From Chitinophaga pinensis (GTDB lineage Bacteria > Bacteroidota > Bacteroidia > Flavobacteriales_D > Crocinitomicaceae), in assembly GCA_945902745.1 (NCBI GenBank), contig CAMDNE010000016.1:1-64000 (forward strand): DNA of 64,000 nucleotides. The letters are read 5' to 3'. The notes under the pieces are model-generated. The model saw only the letters and a program-made list of their open reading frames with translations. It made no database searches and had not been told where the DNA came from. The position numbers and the translations under genes were made by a program. The first letter of the stretch is position 1, and each line of letters opens with the position of its first letter. Positions 19,501 to 28,678 of the stretch are shown in pieces.

Positions 19501-22500
19501 CAACTAAAGTGAATGTTTTATGTAATGGAGGATTAACGGGTTCAATCAACTTATCACCAGTTGGTGGAACGGCACCATATAACTTTGTTTGGTCCAATGG
19601 TGCAGTAACAGAAGATTTGATAGGGTTGGCTGCAGGAACTTATACTGTTACAGTAACTGATGTTAATGGATTAACAGGAGGTTGTGCCGCAACAACTTCA
19701 ATCACAATTACACAGCCTGCTGCTCCAGTTACGGTTTCAACAACACAAACAAACGTTCTGTGTTTTGGTGCATCAACAGGGGCAATCAATTTGACAGTTG
19801 CTGGAGGAACAGCACCTTATTCATATGTTTGGTCCAATGGTGCAGTAACAGAAGATTTGACAGTAATTCCAGCTGGGACATACACTGTAACAGTGACCGA
19901 TGCGAACGGCTCCGTTGGCGGTTGTACAGCAACAACTTCAGTTACAATTTCACAACCAGCAGCGGCTTTAACTATTTCAAGTACACATGTTAACGTTCTA
20001 TGTAATGGGGCAATTACTGGTTCAATCGATTTAACACCAGCAGGAGGAACTGCCCCTTATACATATTCGTGGAGTAATGGTGCAACTACGCAAGATATTA
20101 CGAATTTACCGGCCGGTTCATATACTGTCAATGTTCATGATGCAAATGGTATTGCAGGATCATGTGCGGCTGTTGCAACAATTATAATTACACAACCAGC
20201 GGCTCCATTAACATTAACCTCTTCAAAAGTAGATATTTTGTGTAATGGAGGAAATACAGGATCTATCAATTTAACTCCCGCTGGCGGAACAGCACCTTAC
20301 ACCTTTTCATGGTCAAATGGTGCAACATCAGAAGATTTGGTTGGGTTGACTGCTGGAACTTACACAGTATCTGTGACAGATGCAAATGGATCAACAGGAG
20401 GGTGCGCTGCTTCTGCAACAATTACAATCACACAACCAGCAGCTCCAGTAACATTAAACACTTCTCAAACAAATATTTTATGCAATGGAGGAAATACAGG
20501 TGCTATCAACTTAACAGTCGCAGGAGGAACATCGCCTTACTCATATGTGTGGAGCAACGGAGCAACTACTGAAGACTTAATAACTTTAATTGCAGGAACT
20601 TATACTGTAACGGTAACGGATGCGAATGGCTCAACTGGAGGATGTACTGCAACCGCAACAGTTATAATTACTCAACCAGCCGCACCTTTATCTTTAACTT
20701 TTACACAAACCAACGTTTTGTGTAACGGTGCTTTAACTGGAGCGATTAACCTAACACCTGCAGGAGGAACCTTACCATATACTTATACATGGAGCAATGG
20801 TTCAACCTCTCAAGATATTAATGGCTTGGGAGCTGGAACATATACTGTCAATGTGCACGATGCAAATGGTTTAGCTGGAGGTTGTGCCGCAACAGCAACT
20901 ATCACAATCACACAACCAACTGCATTAACTCAAACTATTTCTGCTTTCATTTATCCTTCAGGAACAAACATTAGCTGTTTCGGATTATCAAATGGAAGTG
21001 TTAACTTAACAATTGGTGGCGGCGCACCAGGATATTCATATGTATGGTCTAATGGAGCAATAATAGAAGATCTAACGAATGTCCCAGCTGGAAGTTATAC
21101 AGTAATTGCAACGGATTTAAATGGTTGTACAATTACATCATCCATTATCTTAACACAACCATTGATTTTAACATCGGGTGTTGTACCTTCGCTTTATGCA
21201 GGTGGTTTCAATTTAACAGGTTGCGCAAATAACGGAACAATTGACTTAACTGTTGGAGGTGGTAATCCAGCATACAGCTATGCTTGGTCGAACGGTGCAA
21301 CTACCCAAGATTTAACCGCTTTACCAGCAGGCGCTTATTCCGTAACAGTTACAGATTTGAATGGTTGTCAAACAATAAGTTCGATAACGTTAACAACTCC
21401 TCCTCCTTTAACGCAAGCAATTTCAGCTTTTACTTATCCTAGTGGAACAAATATTAGCTGTTTTGGCTTATCAAATGGTTCAATTGATTTAACAATCAAT
21501 GGTGGGACGCCACTTTATACCTATGTATGGTCAAATGGAGCTACGTCTCAGGATTTGACAAATGTCCCAGCTGGAACTTATACGGTAACTGTTACAGATT
21601 TGAACGGTTGTACAATTACATCTTCAATTACTTTAACACAACCAGCAGCATTAACATCGGCAGTTCTTCCTTCAGTTTATGGTTCATACAATGTTTCAGG
21701 ATGTGTTGCCGATGGATTTATTGATTTGACAGTTGTAGGAGGAAACCCGGGGTACACTTATACTTGGTCAAATGGTGCCTTAACACAAGACATTTCATTG
21801 CTAATAGCAGGAAATTACATTGTGAATGTAACAGATGTGAATGGATGTATTACTTCAAGCAGTATAACATTAACGCAACCATCAGGTTTAACTCAAAGTA
21901 TTTCGGCAACAACTTTCCCAAGTGGAACAAATATTAGCTGTTTTGGATTAAGTGATGGAAACATTGATTTGACCATAGGCGGAGGTAATTCACCATATAC
22001 ATATTTGTGGAATACTGGAGCTACAACACAAGATTTAACGAATGTTCCAGCTGGAACATATAGTGTTGTAATTACGGATTTAGTTGGATGTCAAATATCA
22101 AGTTCAATCACATTAACACAGCCGTTACTTTTAACTCAAACTATTTCAGTTGCAGTTTATCAAAGTGGTACGAATATCAGCTGTTTCGGTTTATCAGATG
22201 GTTCAGTTAATTTAACAATTAATGGTGGAAACCCAGTTTACACTTATTCTTGGTCTAATGGAGCAACGACTCAAGACTTAACGAATATTCCTTTTGGAAC
22301 ATACAATGTATTAGTAACGGATGTGAATGGCTGCACTGTTCCTTCAACAATCACCTTGGTTCAACCAACCGCTTTAACACAAAGTTTAATAGCATCTACA
22401 TTCCCAAGTGGAACAAATATTAGTTGTTTCGGATTATCAGATGGTAATGTTGATATCACAATTGGCGGCGGAAACCCAGGCTATACTTATTCTTGGTCAA

Positions 22501-25500
22501 ATGGAGCACTAACACAAGATTTAACGAATGTGCCAGCAGGAGTTTATAATGTTTTGGTAACAGACCAAAATGGTTGTACAATTTCAACTGGTGTAACTCT
22601 TACTCAGCCACCAGCATTAACTCAAGCGATATCTTCTCCTATCTTTCCAAGTGGAAATAATATTAGTTGTTTTGGGTTAAGTGATGGTTTGGTAGATTTA
22701 ACAATTGGTGGAGGAAATCCTGGTTATACATATTTATGGTCAAACAGCTCAACTACCCAAGATTTAGCTGCAATTCCAGCAGGAACCTATTCAGTTACTG
22801 TTACAGATGTAAATGGTTGTTCGATTCCTTCAACAATTACATTGACGCAACCTACAGCATTAACACAATCGATTAGCGCTACAATTTACCCAAGTGGAAC
22901 AAACATTAGCTGCTTTGGTTTAAGTGATGGTAACGTTGATTTAACGATAAATGGTGGAAGTCCAATATATTCTTATGCTTGGTCAAACGGAACAATTACC
23001 CAAGATTTGAGCAATGTTCCGGCGGGAACGTACAATGTTACAGTCACAGATGTTAACGGCTGTTCAATTCCTTCTTCAATCACATTGATTCAACCAACTG
23101 TTTTAACTTCAAATGTTACTCCTTTCGTTTATCCAGGTGGATTTAACGTTTCGGGATGTTTACCTGATGGGTCGATTGATTTATTTGTGTCTGGCGGTAA
23201 TCCTGGCTACACATATGTTTGGTCAAATGGATCAAACAACCAAGATATTTCGTTGTTACCAGCGGGCGCATATTCTGTTACAGTGACTGATTTAAATGGT
23301 TGTCAAACAACCAGCGCAGTTACTTTAACATCTCCATCGGGAATGACACAAACGATTTCAGCATTTGTTTATCCTAGTGGATCAAATATTAGTTGTATCG
23401 GTTTAAGCGATGGGTCGATAGATTTAACAATAGGTGGTGGTGTTGGGCCATATACTTATGCATGGAGTAATGGTGGGATAACCCAAGATTTGACAAATGT
23501 ACCAGCAGGAACATACAATGTATTAGTTACAGATCAAAATGGCTGTCAAATTACAAGTACAATTACATTAACGCAACCGACAGCACTTTCTCAAGGAATT
23601 ACAGCATTCACCTATCCTAGTGGGTCGAACATAAGTTGCTTTGGCTTAAGTGATGGTTCAGTTGATTTAACGATAAATGGCGGAAACCCTGGTTATACCT
23701 ATTTATGGTCAACTGGAGCTATAACCCAAGATATTGCTGGGTTACCTATTGGGACATACACAGTATTAGTAACAGATGCGAATGGTTGTACAATTCCTTC
23801 ATCAATTACAATAACTCAACCAACGGCATTAACTGAAGGTGCTTCAGCATTTTTATATCCAAGTGGAGATAATATTAGTTGTTTTGGATTAAGTGATGGG
23901 TCTGTTGATTTAACAATTGGAGGAGGAAGTCCGGGTTACACTTATCTTTGGAATACCGGTGCAACAGCGCAAGACATTACATTACTTCCAGCGGGAACAT
24001 ATACTGTTACAACTACAGATTTGAATGGATGTACAATTAATTCTTCAATAACTTTAGTTCAACCAACAGCATTGACCCAAACAATTACTGCATTTACGTA
24101 TGCATCTGGAACAAATATTAGCTGCTTTGGCTTGTCAGATGGTTCAATCAATTTAACGCCAAATAATGGAAGTCCTGCATACACATATGCTTGGAGTACG
24201 GGTGGAACTTCACAAGATTTATCGAATGTCCCTGCAGGAACGTACAATGTTATCATTACTGACTTAAATGGTTGTTCGCTTCCATCAACAATTACACTAG
24301 TTGAACCACCAGCATTAACACAAAGTGTTTCGGCATTTATTTATCCATCAGGAACAAACATAAGTTGTTTTGGCTTCAATGATGGAAGTATTGATTTAAC
24401 AATTGGTGGTGGAAATCCAGGATATACTTATTTATGGAATAATGGATTCACAATTGAAGACATTGGAAGTTTGTTAGCCGGAACATACACTGTATTGGTA
24501 ACAGATTTAAACGGTTGCACCATTCCTTCTGCAATAACGCTTTTTCAACCAACACCATTAACAGCGGCAACTGTTGGGTCCACTTTCATTGGTGGAAATA
24601 ACATAAGTTGTTTTGGCTTTAGTGATGGTACAGTTGATTTATCAATGGGTGGAGGAAGTCCGAATTATGTGTATTTATGGAGCACAGGGGCAACAACAGA
24701 AGATATCAGTAATTTGCCAATTGGGACCTATTCAGTAACAGCAACGGACATCAATGGTTGTGTAATTACAAACTCTATTACCTTGACAGAACCTACTCCA
24801 ATGACTTATTCAGAAACGTTATCAATCTACTCTGGCGGATATAATGTTACAGGCTGTGCTGCAGATGGTTCAATAGATTTGTCTGTTGCTGGAAGTATAC
24901 CGGGATATACATATTCTTGGAGCAATGGACCTATTTCTCAAGATATTGCAAGTTTGGCTGCTGGAACTTATTCCGTAACAATTACGGATGCGAATGGATG
25001 TATTTTAATTGTTGATACTACATTGGTTTCTGCTCCACAGGTGACAACAACAACACAAGTGACTTCCAATTACAATGGTCAAGATATTTCTTGTTTCGGA
25101 GTTTCTGACGGTGCAATTTCAGCAACCCCAGCGGGCGGCGCTCCAGGTTATACGTATGATTGGACAAATTTTGCAGGCACATCAATAAGTGCACTCCAAA
25201 ATCCTACTGGGTTACCATCTGGATTATACACTGTAACAGTAACAGACCAAAATGGGTGTACAATTACTAATAACATTAATTTGGTAGATCCACCAGCATT
25301 TACGTATGGTGTTTCAGTTTCAACAAACTATAATGGACAAGATATTTCATGTTTTGGAATGTCAGATGGAGGAATTGATTTAACCGTTTCTGGAGCAACA
25401 CCAGGATATACTTATACATGGATTAATGGAGCTGGTATAGCAATCAGTGCAATAGAAGATCCTGTTGGTCTACCTGATCAAACATATTCTGTGCTTGTTA

Positions 25501-26852
25501 CTGATTTGAATGGATGTACTTTCACAACTACAATTACTTTGACAGAACCTCCTTTATTGACAGGTATTCCTTCTGTTACTAGTGATTACAATGGACAAGA
25601 TGTTAGTTGTTTTGGTTCAACTGATGGAATCGTAACAATTGTTCCAAACGGAGGAACTCCAACATATTCCTATTTATGGACAGACCCCACAGCAAATACA
25701 ATCGGTGCAACTCAAAACCAACCAGGTGTTGGCGCAGGAACATACGGCGTTACTATTACTGATGTGAATGGATGTACATTTGACACAACAATTTTAGTAA
25801 CTCAGCCACCTGTATTAGCAACTGGAACAACAATTTTATCGAATTATTTTGGTCAAGCTGTTAGTTGTGAAGGAGCAACAGACGGAAGTGTTCAAGCAGA
25901 CCCAACGGGTGGAACCCCAGGTTATACTTATTCATGGAATACAGTTCCATCTCAAAATACAAATCCTGCACTGAACATGGGAACAGGAACGTATACGGTG
26001 ATTGTGACAGATGCCAATGGCTGTGTAAGCTCAGATGTTGTTACTTTAACTGCTAACCCATTGCCAACGTTCAATTTGCCTCCTGTAGTTTACAGTTGTG
26101 AGGGTTACCCAATTGCAATAAATTCTCAAGCAGAACCGGGAAGTTCATGTACTTGGGTCTTCTCTGATGGTCAAGTAATTAATGATTGTGGACCTGTATT
26201 TGTGAATTTTTCAAGTTCTTCGGCTTGTTATGATGTTCATTTATTTGTAATTAATGCACAAGGGTGTTCAAATTCAATTTCAATAACCAACTTCGTTTGT
26301 GTAGTGCCGAATCCCAATGCTATTTTCTCCGTTGAAGATAATACTTTGTCAATGTCAAATGATGGGACATTCTTCCATAATTCCTCTACAGGTGCTCAAG
26401 ATTATTTCTGGAATTTTGGAGATGGTAGCGCATGGAGCACAGTTGAAAATCCGTATCATCAATTTCCAATTGAAGATGTTAATGCGAATTTCAACGTATG
26501 GTTATATGCTGTTTCTGAATATGGATGTATCGATTCTACAGAGCGTATTATTCAAATAGAAGAAGAAGTAATCATTTATGTGCCAAATACATTCACCCCA
26601 GATGGAGATGAGTACAATAATGAGTTTTTCCCAGTTATTTCTGCTGGGATCAGTGAAGATGGTTACGCTTTGTTAATCTTCAATCGATGGGGAGAATTAA
26701 TCTTTGAATCACACGATCTTTCTATCGGTTGGGATGGAACGTACAATGGCGAAATTGTGCAGGATGGAACCTATACGTGGAAATTGATAGTGAAAAACAA
26801 AATAACTGATGATAAAGATCAATATGTTGGACACGTAAATGTTTTGAGATAA
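16581..26852 (+). CDS. Giant T9SS-secreted cell-surface protein with 33 SprB-type repeats (3,423 aa)
   Basis: The start is the ATG at 16581 because a signal peptide follows directly (MKTSTLLLISISLI ... SFTQ); an upstream TTG at 16506 would bury it. The order is: a charged N-terminal region; a jelly-roll-like module (about residues 110-335, MDFETGNTTGWSLF ... YGYAYVDASCAF); an Ig-like module; a PKD module (YQWSFGDGI, near 430); 33 SprB-type repeats (496-3162); a second PKD (NFGDGSAW); and a CHU_C domain from about 3332 (IYVPNTFTPDGDEYNNEF). SprB of Flavobacterium johnsoniae is a mobile surface adhesin needed for gliding and shares this repeat. The CHU_C end predicts type IX export. A role in gliding, adhesion or biofilm is inferred. 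The gene stands alone and ends at a strong terminator. Confidence 0.92.
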   Translation: MKTSTLLLISISLILCVNFSFTQEEHHKFDEVFSSLSLSNVAEAAEIEDRYYSENGVQEFVDSSYMDFQEKIKELLKSNPSNSISDIDIIKKTFLFKLKEDVLLIPKEKNPKPDIIKVLNGPCINMDFETGNTTGWSLFTGTRTNATLYNFSGSTPVGPGANHQIFGGGVDPIVGIPRVFPGGSFSCRLGNGTTTGSGAARMTQSFLVDPTNMYFTYNYAVVFQSPNGHAANERPYFTVRVYDASGNNVACGEYSVYADPVNAANFQSIVVGSNTVLYTNWTSVFTNLSAFVGQNVTIEFTAADCSLGGHYGYAYVDASCAFQQLIASPGFICPGQTTTLTAPGGVGTYLWNTGATTQSITTGIGGTYSCTLTPPQGATCSVVLTVPVTVYPQPIAGFTITDPSVCLGTTASITSTTSIPAPGVISTYQWSFGDGINSPASSGSITGVSNTTGTYTVLDHTYSAVGTYNPVLTVVSTNGCTSTFTTPITVTPLPLLSTTKVDVLCNGGLTGSINLTVTSGSAPFTFLWSNGSTSEDLSSLPAGTYSVVVTDLNGCTGTTTVTINQPAAPLTLSYTQTDVLCFGASTGAINLSVAGGTAPYTYSWSNGSTTQDLNSLPAGTYTVSVHDANGLTSGCAATTSVTIVQPDTPVTLNSTHLNVLCNGGATGSIDLTAIGGTPGYIYSWSNASVTQDIVGLVAGTYTVNVHDANGTAGGCAATASIIITQPAASISLTFTKVNVLCNGGSTGSIDLSVAGGTSPYTYAWSNGATTQDLSGIAAGTYTVTVTDANGASGGCSATLSITITQPSAPVSLSTTHTNILCFGASTGAINLTVAGGTAPYTYSWSNGATTEDLSGLPAGVYTVTVTDANGSIGGCTATTSVTITQPLAALTVSATQTNILCFGASTGAIDLTPLGGTSPYTYLWSNGATTQDLSSISVGTYTVTVTDANGNAGSCAATTTVIITQPTAPLTLTSTKVNVLCNGGLTGSINLSPVGGTAPYNFVWSNGAVTEDLIGLAAGTYTVTVTDVNGLTGGCAATTSITITQPAAPVTVSTTQTNVLCFGASTGAINLTVAGGTAPYSYVWSNGAVTEDLTVIPAGTYTVTVTDANGSVGGCTATTSVTISQPAAALTISSTHVNVLCNGAITGSIDLTPAGGTAPYTYSWSNGATTQDITNLPAGSYTVNVHDANGIAGSCAAVATIIITQPAAPLTLTSSKVDILCNGGNTGSINLTPAGGTAPYTFSWSNGATSEDLVGLTAGTYTVSVTDANGSTGGCAASATITITQPAAPVTLNTSQTNILCNGGNTGAINLTVAGGTSPYSYVWSNGATTEDLITLIAGTYTVTVTDANGSTGGCTATATVIITQPAAPLSLTFTQTNVLCNGALTGAINLTPAGGTLPYTYTWSNGSTSQDINGLGAGTYTVNVHDANGLAGGCAATATITITQPTALTQTISAFIYPSGTNISCFGLSNGSVNLTIGGGAPGYSYVWSNGAIIEDLTNVPAGSYTVIATDLNGCTITSSIILTQPLILTSGVVPSLYAGGFNLTGCANNGTIDLTVGGGNPAYSYAWSNGATTQDLTALPAGAYSVTVTDLNGCQTISSITLTTPPPLTQAISAFTYPSGTNISCFGLSNGSIDLTINGGTPLYTYVWSNGATSQDLTNVPAGTYTVTVTDLNGCTITSSITLTQPAALTSAVLPSVYGSYNVSGCVADGFIDLTVVGGNPGYTYTWSNGALTQDISLLIAGNYIVNVTDVNGCITSSSITLTQPSGLTQSISATTFPSGTNISCFGLSDGNIDLTIGGGNSPYTYLWNTGATTQDLTNVPAGTYSVVITDLVGCQISSSITLTQPLLLTQTISVAVYQSGTNISCFGLSDGSVNLTINGGNPVYTYSWSNGATTQDLTNIPFGTYNVLVTDVNGCTVPSTITLVQPTALTQSLIASTFPSGTNISCFGLSDGNVDITIGGGNPGYTYSWSNGALTQDLTNVPAGVYNVLVTDQNGCTISTGVTLTQPPALTQAISSPIFPSGNNISCFGLSDGLVDLTIGGGNPGYTYLWSNSSTTQDLAAIPAGTYSVTVTDVNGCSIPSTITLTQPTALTQSISATIYPSGTNISCFGLSDGNVDLTINGGSPIYSYAWSNGTITQDLSNVPAGTYNVTVTDVNGCSIPSSITLIQPTVLTSNVTPFVYPGGFNVSGCLPDGSIDLFVSGGNPGYTYVWSNGSNNQDISLLPAGAYSVTVTDLNGCQTTSAVTLTSPSGMTQTISAFVYPSGSNISCIGLSDGSIDLTIGGGVGPYTYAWSNGGITQDLTNVPAGTYNVLVTDQNGCQITSTITLTQPTALSQGITAFTYPSGSNISCFGLSDGSVDLTINGGNPGYTYLWSTGAITQDIAGLPIGTYTVLVTDANGCTIPSSITITQPTALTEGASAFLYPSGDNISCFGLSDGSVDLTIGGGSPGYTYLWNTGATAQDITLLPAGTYTVTTTDLNGCTINSSITLVQPTALTQTITAFTYASGTNISCFGLSDGSINLTPNNGSPAYTYAWSTGGTSQDLSNVPAGTYNVIITDLNGCSLPSTITLVEPPALTQSVSAFIYPSGTNISCFGFNDGSIDLTIGGGNPGYTYLWNNGFTIEDIGSLLAGTYTVLVTDLNGCTIPSAITLFQPTPLTAATVGSTFIGGNNISCFGFSDGTVDLSMGGGSPNYVYLWSTGATTEDISNLPIGTYSVTATDINGCVITNSITLTEPTPMTYSETLSIYSGGYNVTGCAADGSIDLSVAGSIPGYTYSWSNGPISQDIASLAAGTYSVTITDANGCILIVDTTLVSAPQVTTTTQVTSNYNGQDISCFGVSDGAISATPAGGAPGYTYDWTNFAGTSISALQNPTGLPSGLYTVTVTDQNGCTITNNINLVDPPAFTYGVSVSTNYNGQDISCFGMSDGGIDLTVSGATPGYTYTWINGAGIAISAIEDPVGLPDQTYSVLVTDLNGCTFTTTITLTEPPLLTGIPSVTSDYNGQDVSCFGSTDGIVTIVPNGGTPTYSYLWTDPTANTIGATQNQPGVGAGTYGVTITDVNGCTFDTTILVTQPPVLATGTTILSNYFGQAVSCEGATDGSVQADPTGGTPGYTYSWNTVPSQNTNPALNMGTGTYTVIVTDANGCVSSDVVTLTANPLPTFNLPPVVYSCEGYPIAINSQAEPGSSCTWVFSDGQVINDCGPVFVNFSSSSACYDVHLFVINAQGCSNSISITNFVCVVPNPNAIFSVEDNTLSMSNDGTFFHNSSTGAQDYFWNFGDGSAWSTVENPYHQFPIEDVNANFNVWLYAVSEYGCIDSTERIIQIEEEVIIYVPNTFTPDGDEYNNEFFPVISAGISEDGYALLIFNRWGELIFESHDLSIGWDGTYNGEIVQDGTYTWKLIVKNKITDDKDQYVGHVNVLR
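18066..20924 (+). repeat. SprB repeat block A: 12 tandem repeats of about 79 codons
   Basis: Twelve in-frame repeats encode units with the core VLCNGG or VLCFGA, then TGSINLT, AGGTAPYTY, WSNGATTQDL, PAGTYTVTVTDANG, and (from unit 2) GGCAATTSVTITQPAAP. The extra GGCA Cys near the unit end sets this block apart from block B. Units 2, 3, 9 and 12 carry VHDANG where the others have VTDANG. Confidence 0.9.
20925..25040 (+). repeat. SprB repeat block B: 17 tandem repeats of about 81 codons
   Basis: Seventeen units have the core TYPSGTNISCFGLSDGSV, then DLTIGGGNPGYTYLWS, DLTNVPAGTYNVLVTDLNGC, and TIPSSITLTQPTALTQ. Four units (numbers 14, 16, 22 and 29 of the whole array) replace the NISCFGLSDG core with a form like NVSGCVADG, moving the Cys by one or two positions. 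Confidence 0.9.
25041..26066 (+). repeat. SprB repeat block C: 4 longer tandem repeats of about 85 codons
   Basis: Four diverged units have a SNYNGQDISCFGVSDG-like core and, in the first three, an insertion in the middle loop (for example AGTSISALQNPTGLPSG) relative to blocks A and B. The last unit (SNYFGQAVSCEGATDG) is the most diverged and leads into the C-terminal PKD region. Confidence 0.87.
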
Positions 26853-26948
26853 GGAATTTATGTGATTTTCTAAGGAAAGAGATCTTGTATACTGAAAAAA
26901 CAGAAGGACCTTTAGAAAATGATTCGTAACAAATAAATTAGTGAGCAT

Positions 26949-26982
26949 AAAAAAGCCTTTTGATAATTCAAAAGGCTTTTTT
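26949..26982. terminator. Bidirectional rho-independent terminator
   Basis: A perfect 15-bp stem (26949-26963 with 26968-26982, loop TAAT) has A-rich and T-rich flanks. It lies between the convergent giant surface-protein gene and the bacilliredoxin gene, so it can serve both strands. Confidence 0.92.
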
Positions 26983-27003
26983 AATTATGTCTAAATCTAA
27001 TGA

Positions 27004-27417
27004 TTAACAAAATTCTTTATACGCTTCAGATAAATTGTCAGCAATCATTTGAGCACTTCCGCCTTCTATATGATGACGCTCTAAGAAATGAACTAATTTT
27101 CCGTCTTTAAACAATGCAATAGACGGCGAAGAAGCAGGATAAGGTAAAAAATATTTACGTGCTTGAGAAACCGCTTCTCCATCGACACCAGCAAATACAG
27201 TAGCTAATGTTGCTGGAATTTTATCATTTTTTAAAGAAAGTTTAACTCCAGGACGCATATTCCCTGCTGCACATCCGCAAACAGAATTTACGACGACTAA
27301 AAGACATCCTTTAGAATTGTCAATTGTTTGATCTACTTCATCAATTGTTGTTAATTGCTGAAAACCAACGTTAGTTAAATCGTCTTTCATTGGTTGCACT
27401 AGTTCCTGTGGATACAT
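27004..27417 (-). CDS. BrxA/BrxB family bacilliredoxin
   Basis: This 137-residue cytoplasmic protein of the YphP/YqiW (DUF1094) family starts MYPQELVQPM. The active-site motif CGC is at residues 47-49 within NSVCGCAAGNMRPG, and GVDGEAVSQARKYF and SPSIALFKDGKLVHF follow as in the family. Bacilliredoxins remove bacillithiol from S-thiolated proteins, as glutaredoxins do for glutathione. A TAnnTTTG-type box (27445-27452, minus) lies 28 bp upstream. No bacillithiol-biosynthesis gene is in the window. Confidence 0.92.
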   Translation of the reverse strand: MYPQELVQPMKDDLTNVGFQQLTTIDEVDQTIDNSKGCLLVVVNSVCGCAAGNMRPGVKLSLKNDKIPATLATVFAGVDGEAVSQARKYFLPYPASSPSIALFKDGKLVHFLERHHIEGGSAQMIADNLSEAYKEFC

Positions 27418-27470
27418 ATGAATCTATTTTTTGAATTGTTAGTACAAAAATACGTAAAATTGACTAAAAT

Positions 27471-27526
27471 TTAGGAAGAAGTAAAAAGGAAGAAGTAGTT
27501 CGATTCAAATTACTTCTTCCTTTTTG
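27471..27526. terminator. Purine/pyrimidine hairpin, probable terminator; member of a repeated intergenic family
   Basis: A perfect 15-bp stem (AAAAAGGAAGAAGTA at 27483-27497 with its complement at 27511-27525) lies downstream of the FAD oxidoreductase gene. The left arm is preceded by a direct copy of GGAAGAAGTA (from 27474). The loop-side sequence ATTCAAATTACTT recurs in similar form at about 45970 and 47458. Confidence 0.7.
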
Positions 27527-27628
27527 AGTAATCGTTATTATACCACAAGTCGAATTTTTACCCCTTTAGGGGTTTTATGTTTTTAGCACTGGATGTAATA
27601 CAGCGAAAAAAACCTAAAATCACTCCCT

Positions 27629-28678
27629 TTATTTATTTTTAATTAAACGTGAAATAGATATTTCCTTGTCTAATAATTTTCCGTCTAAAATGTGTTCAAC
27701 CATCTCTTTTGCCAAGAGTGGAGCTAACATGTACCCTTTCGCCCCTAAGCCATTGAAAAGATGAAGATTAGAAAAAGAAGGGTGTGTTCCAATTAAAGGT
27801 CGCCTGTCTAAAGTTGTTGGACGAATACCGGCATTTTGGTCAATAACAGTATATGGTGCAGCTGTTAAATAAGTAATATTTTTTTCAATTTCAGCCCTTC
27901 CAGCAACGGTAATATCCGAATTGTAAGTGTCCCAAACATACGTTGAACCAACCTTGAATTCATTGTTTCCTATTGGTAAAATAAAGCATTTTCTATTCAG
28001 TGATTCATTGTCGATAATACTATCAGATGTTATAGTTAACGTTTCGCCTTGTGTTGGATTAATTGGCATGTTCTGAAACCAAGGATTATTTCTCACTTCA
28101 ACTCCTTCACAAAAAATAATATGATCATATACGTTTCCGTTATAAGTGCTTTGAGCGGGATCAATGTTAGTATAATTGATAGTATCAGTTATGAGTGTAT
28201 GGTTTTGACTTATCCATTTTTTTGTGGATTCTAAAAAAATCGAAGTAGAAATGTAAGCAGATCTTTTAACACGACCAGAACCAAACTGGTTGAATGCAGC
28301 GTCATATTTATCATCTGATTCAGTTGAAGGAAAGATATAATCTTTAAAGTTTTCGGTGTTTTGTCTTTCAATCCACAAAGAGCGTTCTTGCTCTGTTGAA
28401 AACATGCGACGAATCGTAATGGGAATAAAAAATGACTCATTACATTCCTTTTCAAATTGTGTGTAAAAGCTTTCTAAATAGGGTAAAAACTCATCCACAC
28501 GCCAGGATTTGGTCATTCTTCGAAAAACAATTGGATTGATCATTCCAGCTGCAATAATAGAGCTTCTATTTATGCCACTATCAATTAGTGTTATTGAATG
28601 CCCGCGGTCAATAAAATGTTTGGCGATAGCAATGCCCGAAATACCAGCTCCAATAATTAAAATTTTCTGTTGCTCCAT
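27629..28678 (-). CDS. FAD-dependent oxidoreductase (DAO family)
   Basis: This 349-residue protein starts with a classic Rossmann FAD motif (ILIIGAGISGIAIAKHF ... ITLIDSG) and continues as a D-amino-acid-oxidase/glycine-oxidase-type protein (GMINPIVFRRMTKSWR; NPTQGETLTI; NAGIRPTTLDRRPLIG; LFNGLGAKGYMLAPLLA). The C-terminal part resembles the oxidase half of MnmC and related proteins. It is 1 nt overlapped with comF (TAATG), so the two are translationally coupled. The substrate is unknown: an amine or amino-acid oxidation is likely. Confidence 0.85.
   Translation of the reverse strand: MEQQKILIIGAGISGIAIAKHFIDRGHSITLIDSGINRSSIIAAGMINPIVFRRMTKSWRVDEFLPYLESFYTQFEKECNESFFIPITIRRMFSTEQERSLWIERQNTENFKDYIFPSTESDDKYDAAFNQFGSGRVKRSAYISTSIFLESTKKWISQNHTLITDTINYTNIDPAQSTYNGNVYDHIIFCEGVEVRNNPWFQNMPINPTQGETLTITSDSIIDNESLNRKCFILPIGNNEFKVGSTYVWDTYNSDITVAGRAEIEKNITYLTAAPYTVIDQNAGIRPTTLDRRPLIGTHPSFSNLHLFNGLGAKGYMLAPLLAKEMVEHILDGKLLDKEISISRLIKNK

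Noticed and set aside
18151-24256. Several antisense or shifted open frames in the SprB array
   Set aside because: They are shadows of the repetitive coding frame, and none has a signal or motif.
18066-26066. CRISPR array or DNA tandem satellite
   Set aside because: The repetition is codon-level, about 240 bp in period, with diverged units, and encodes a protein repeat.
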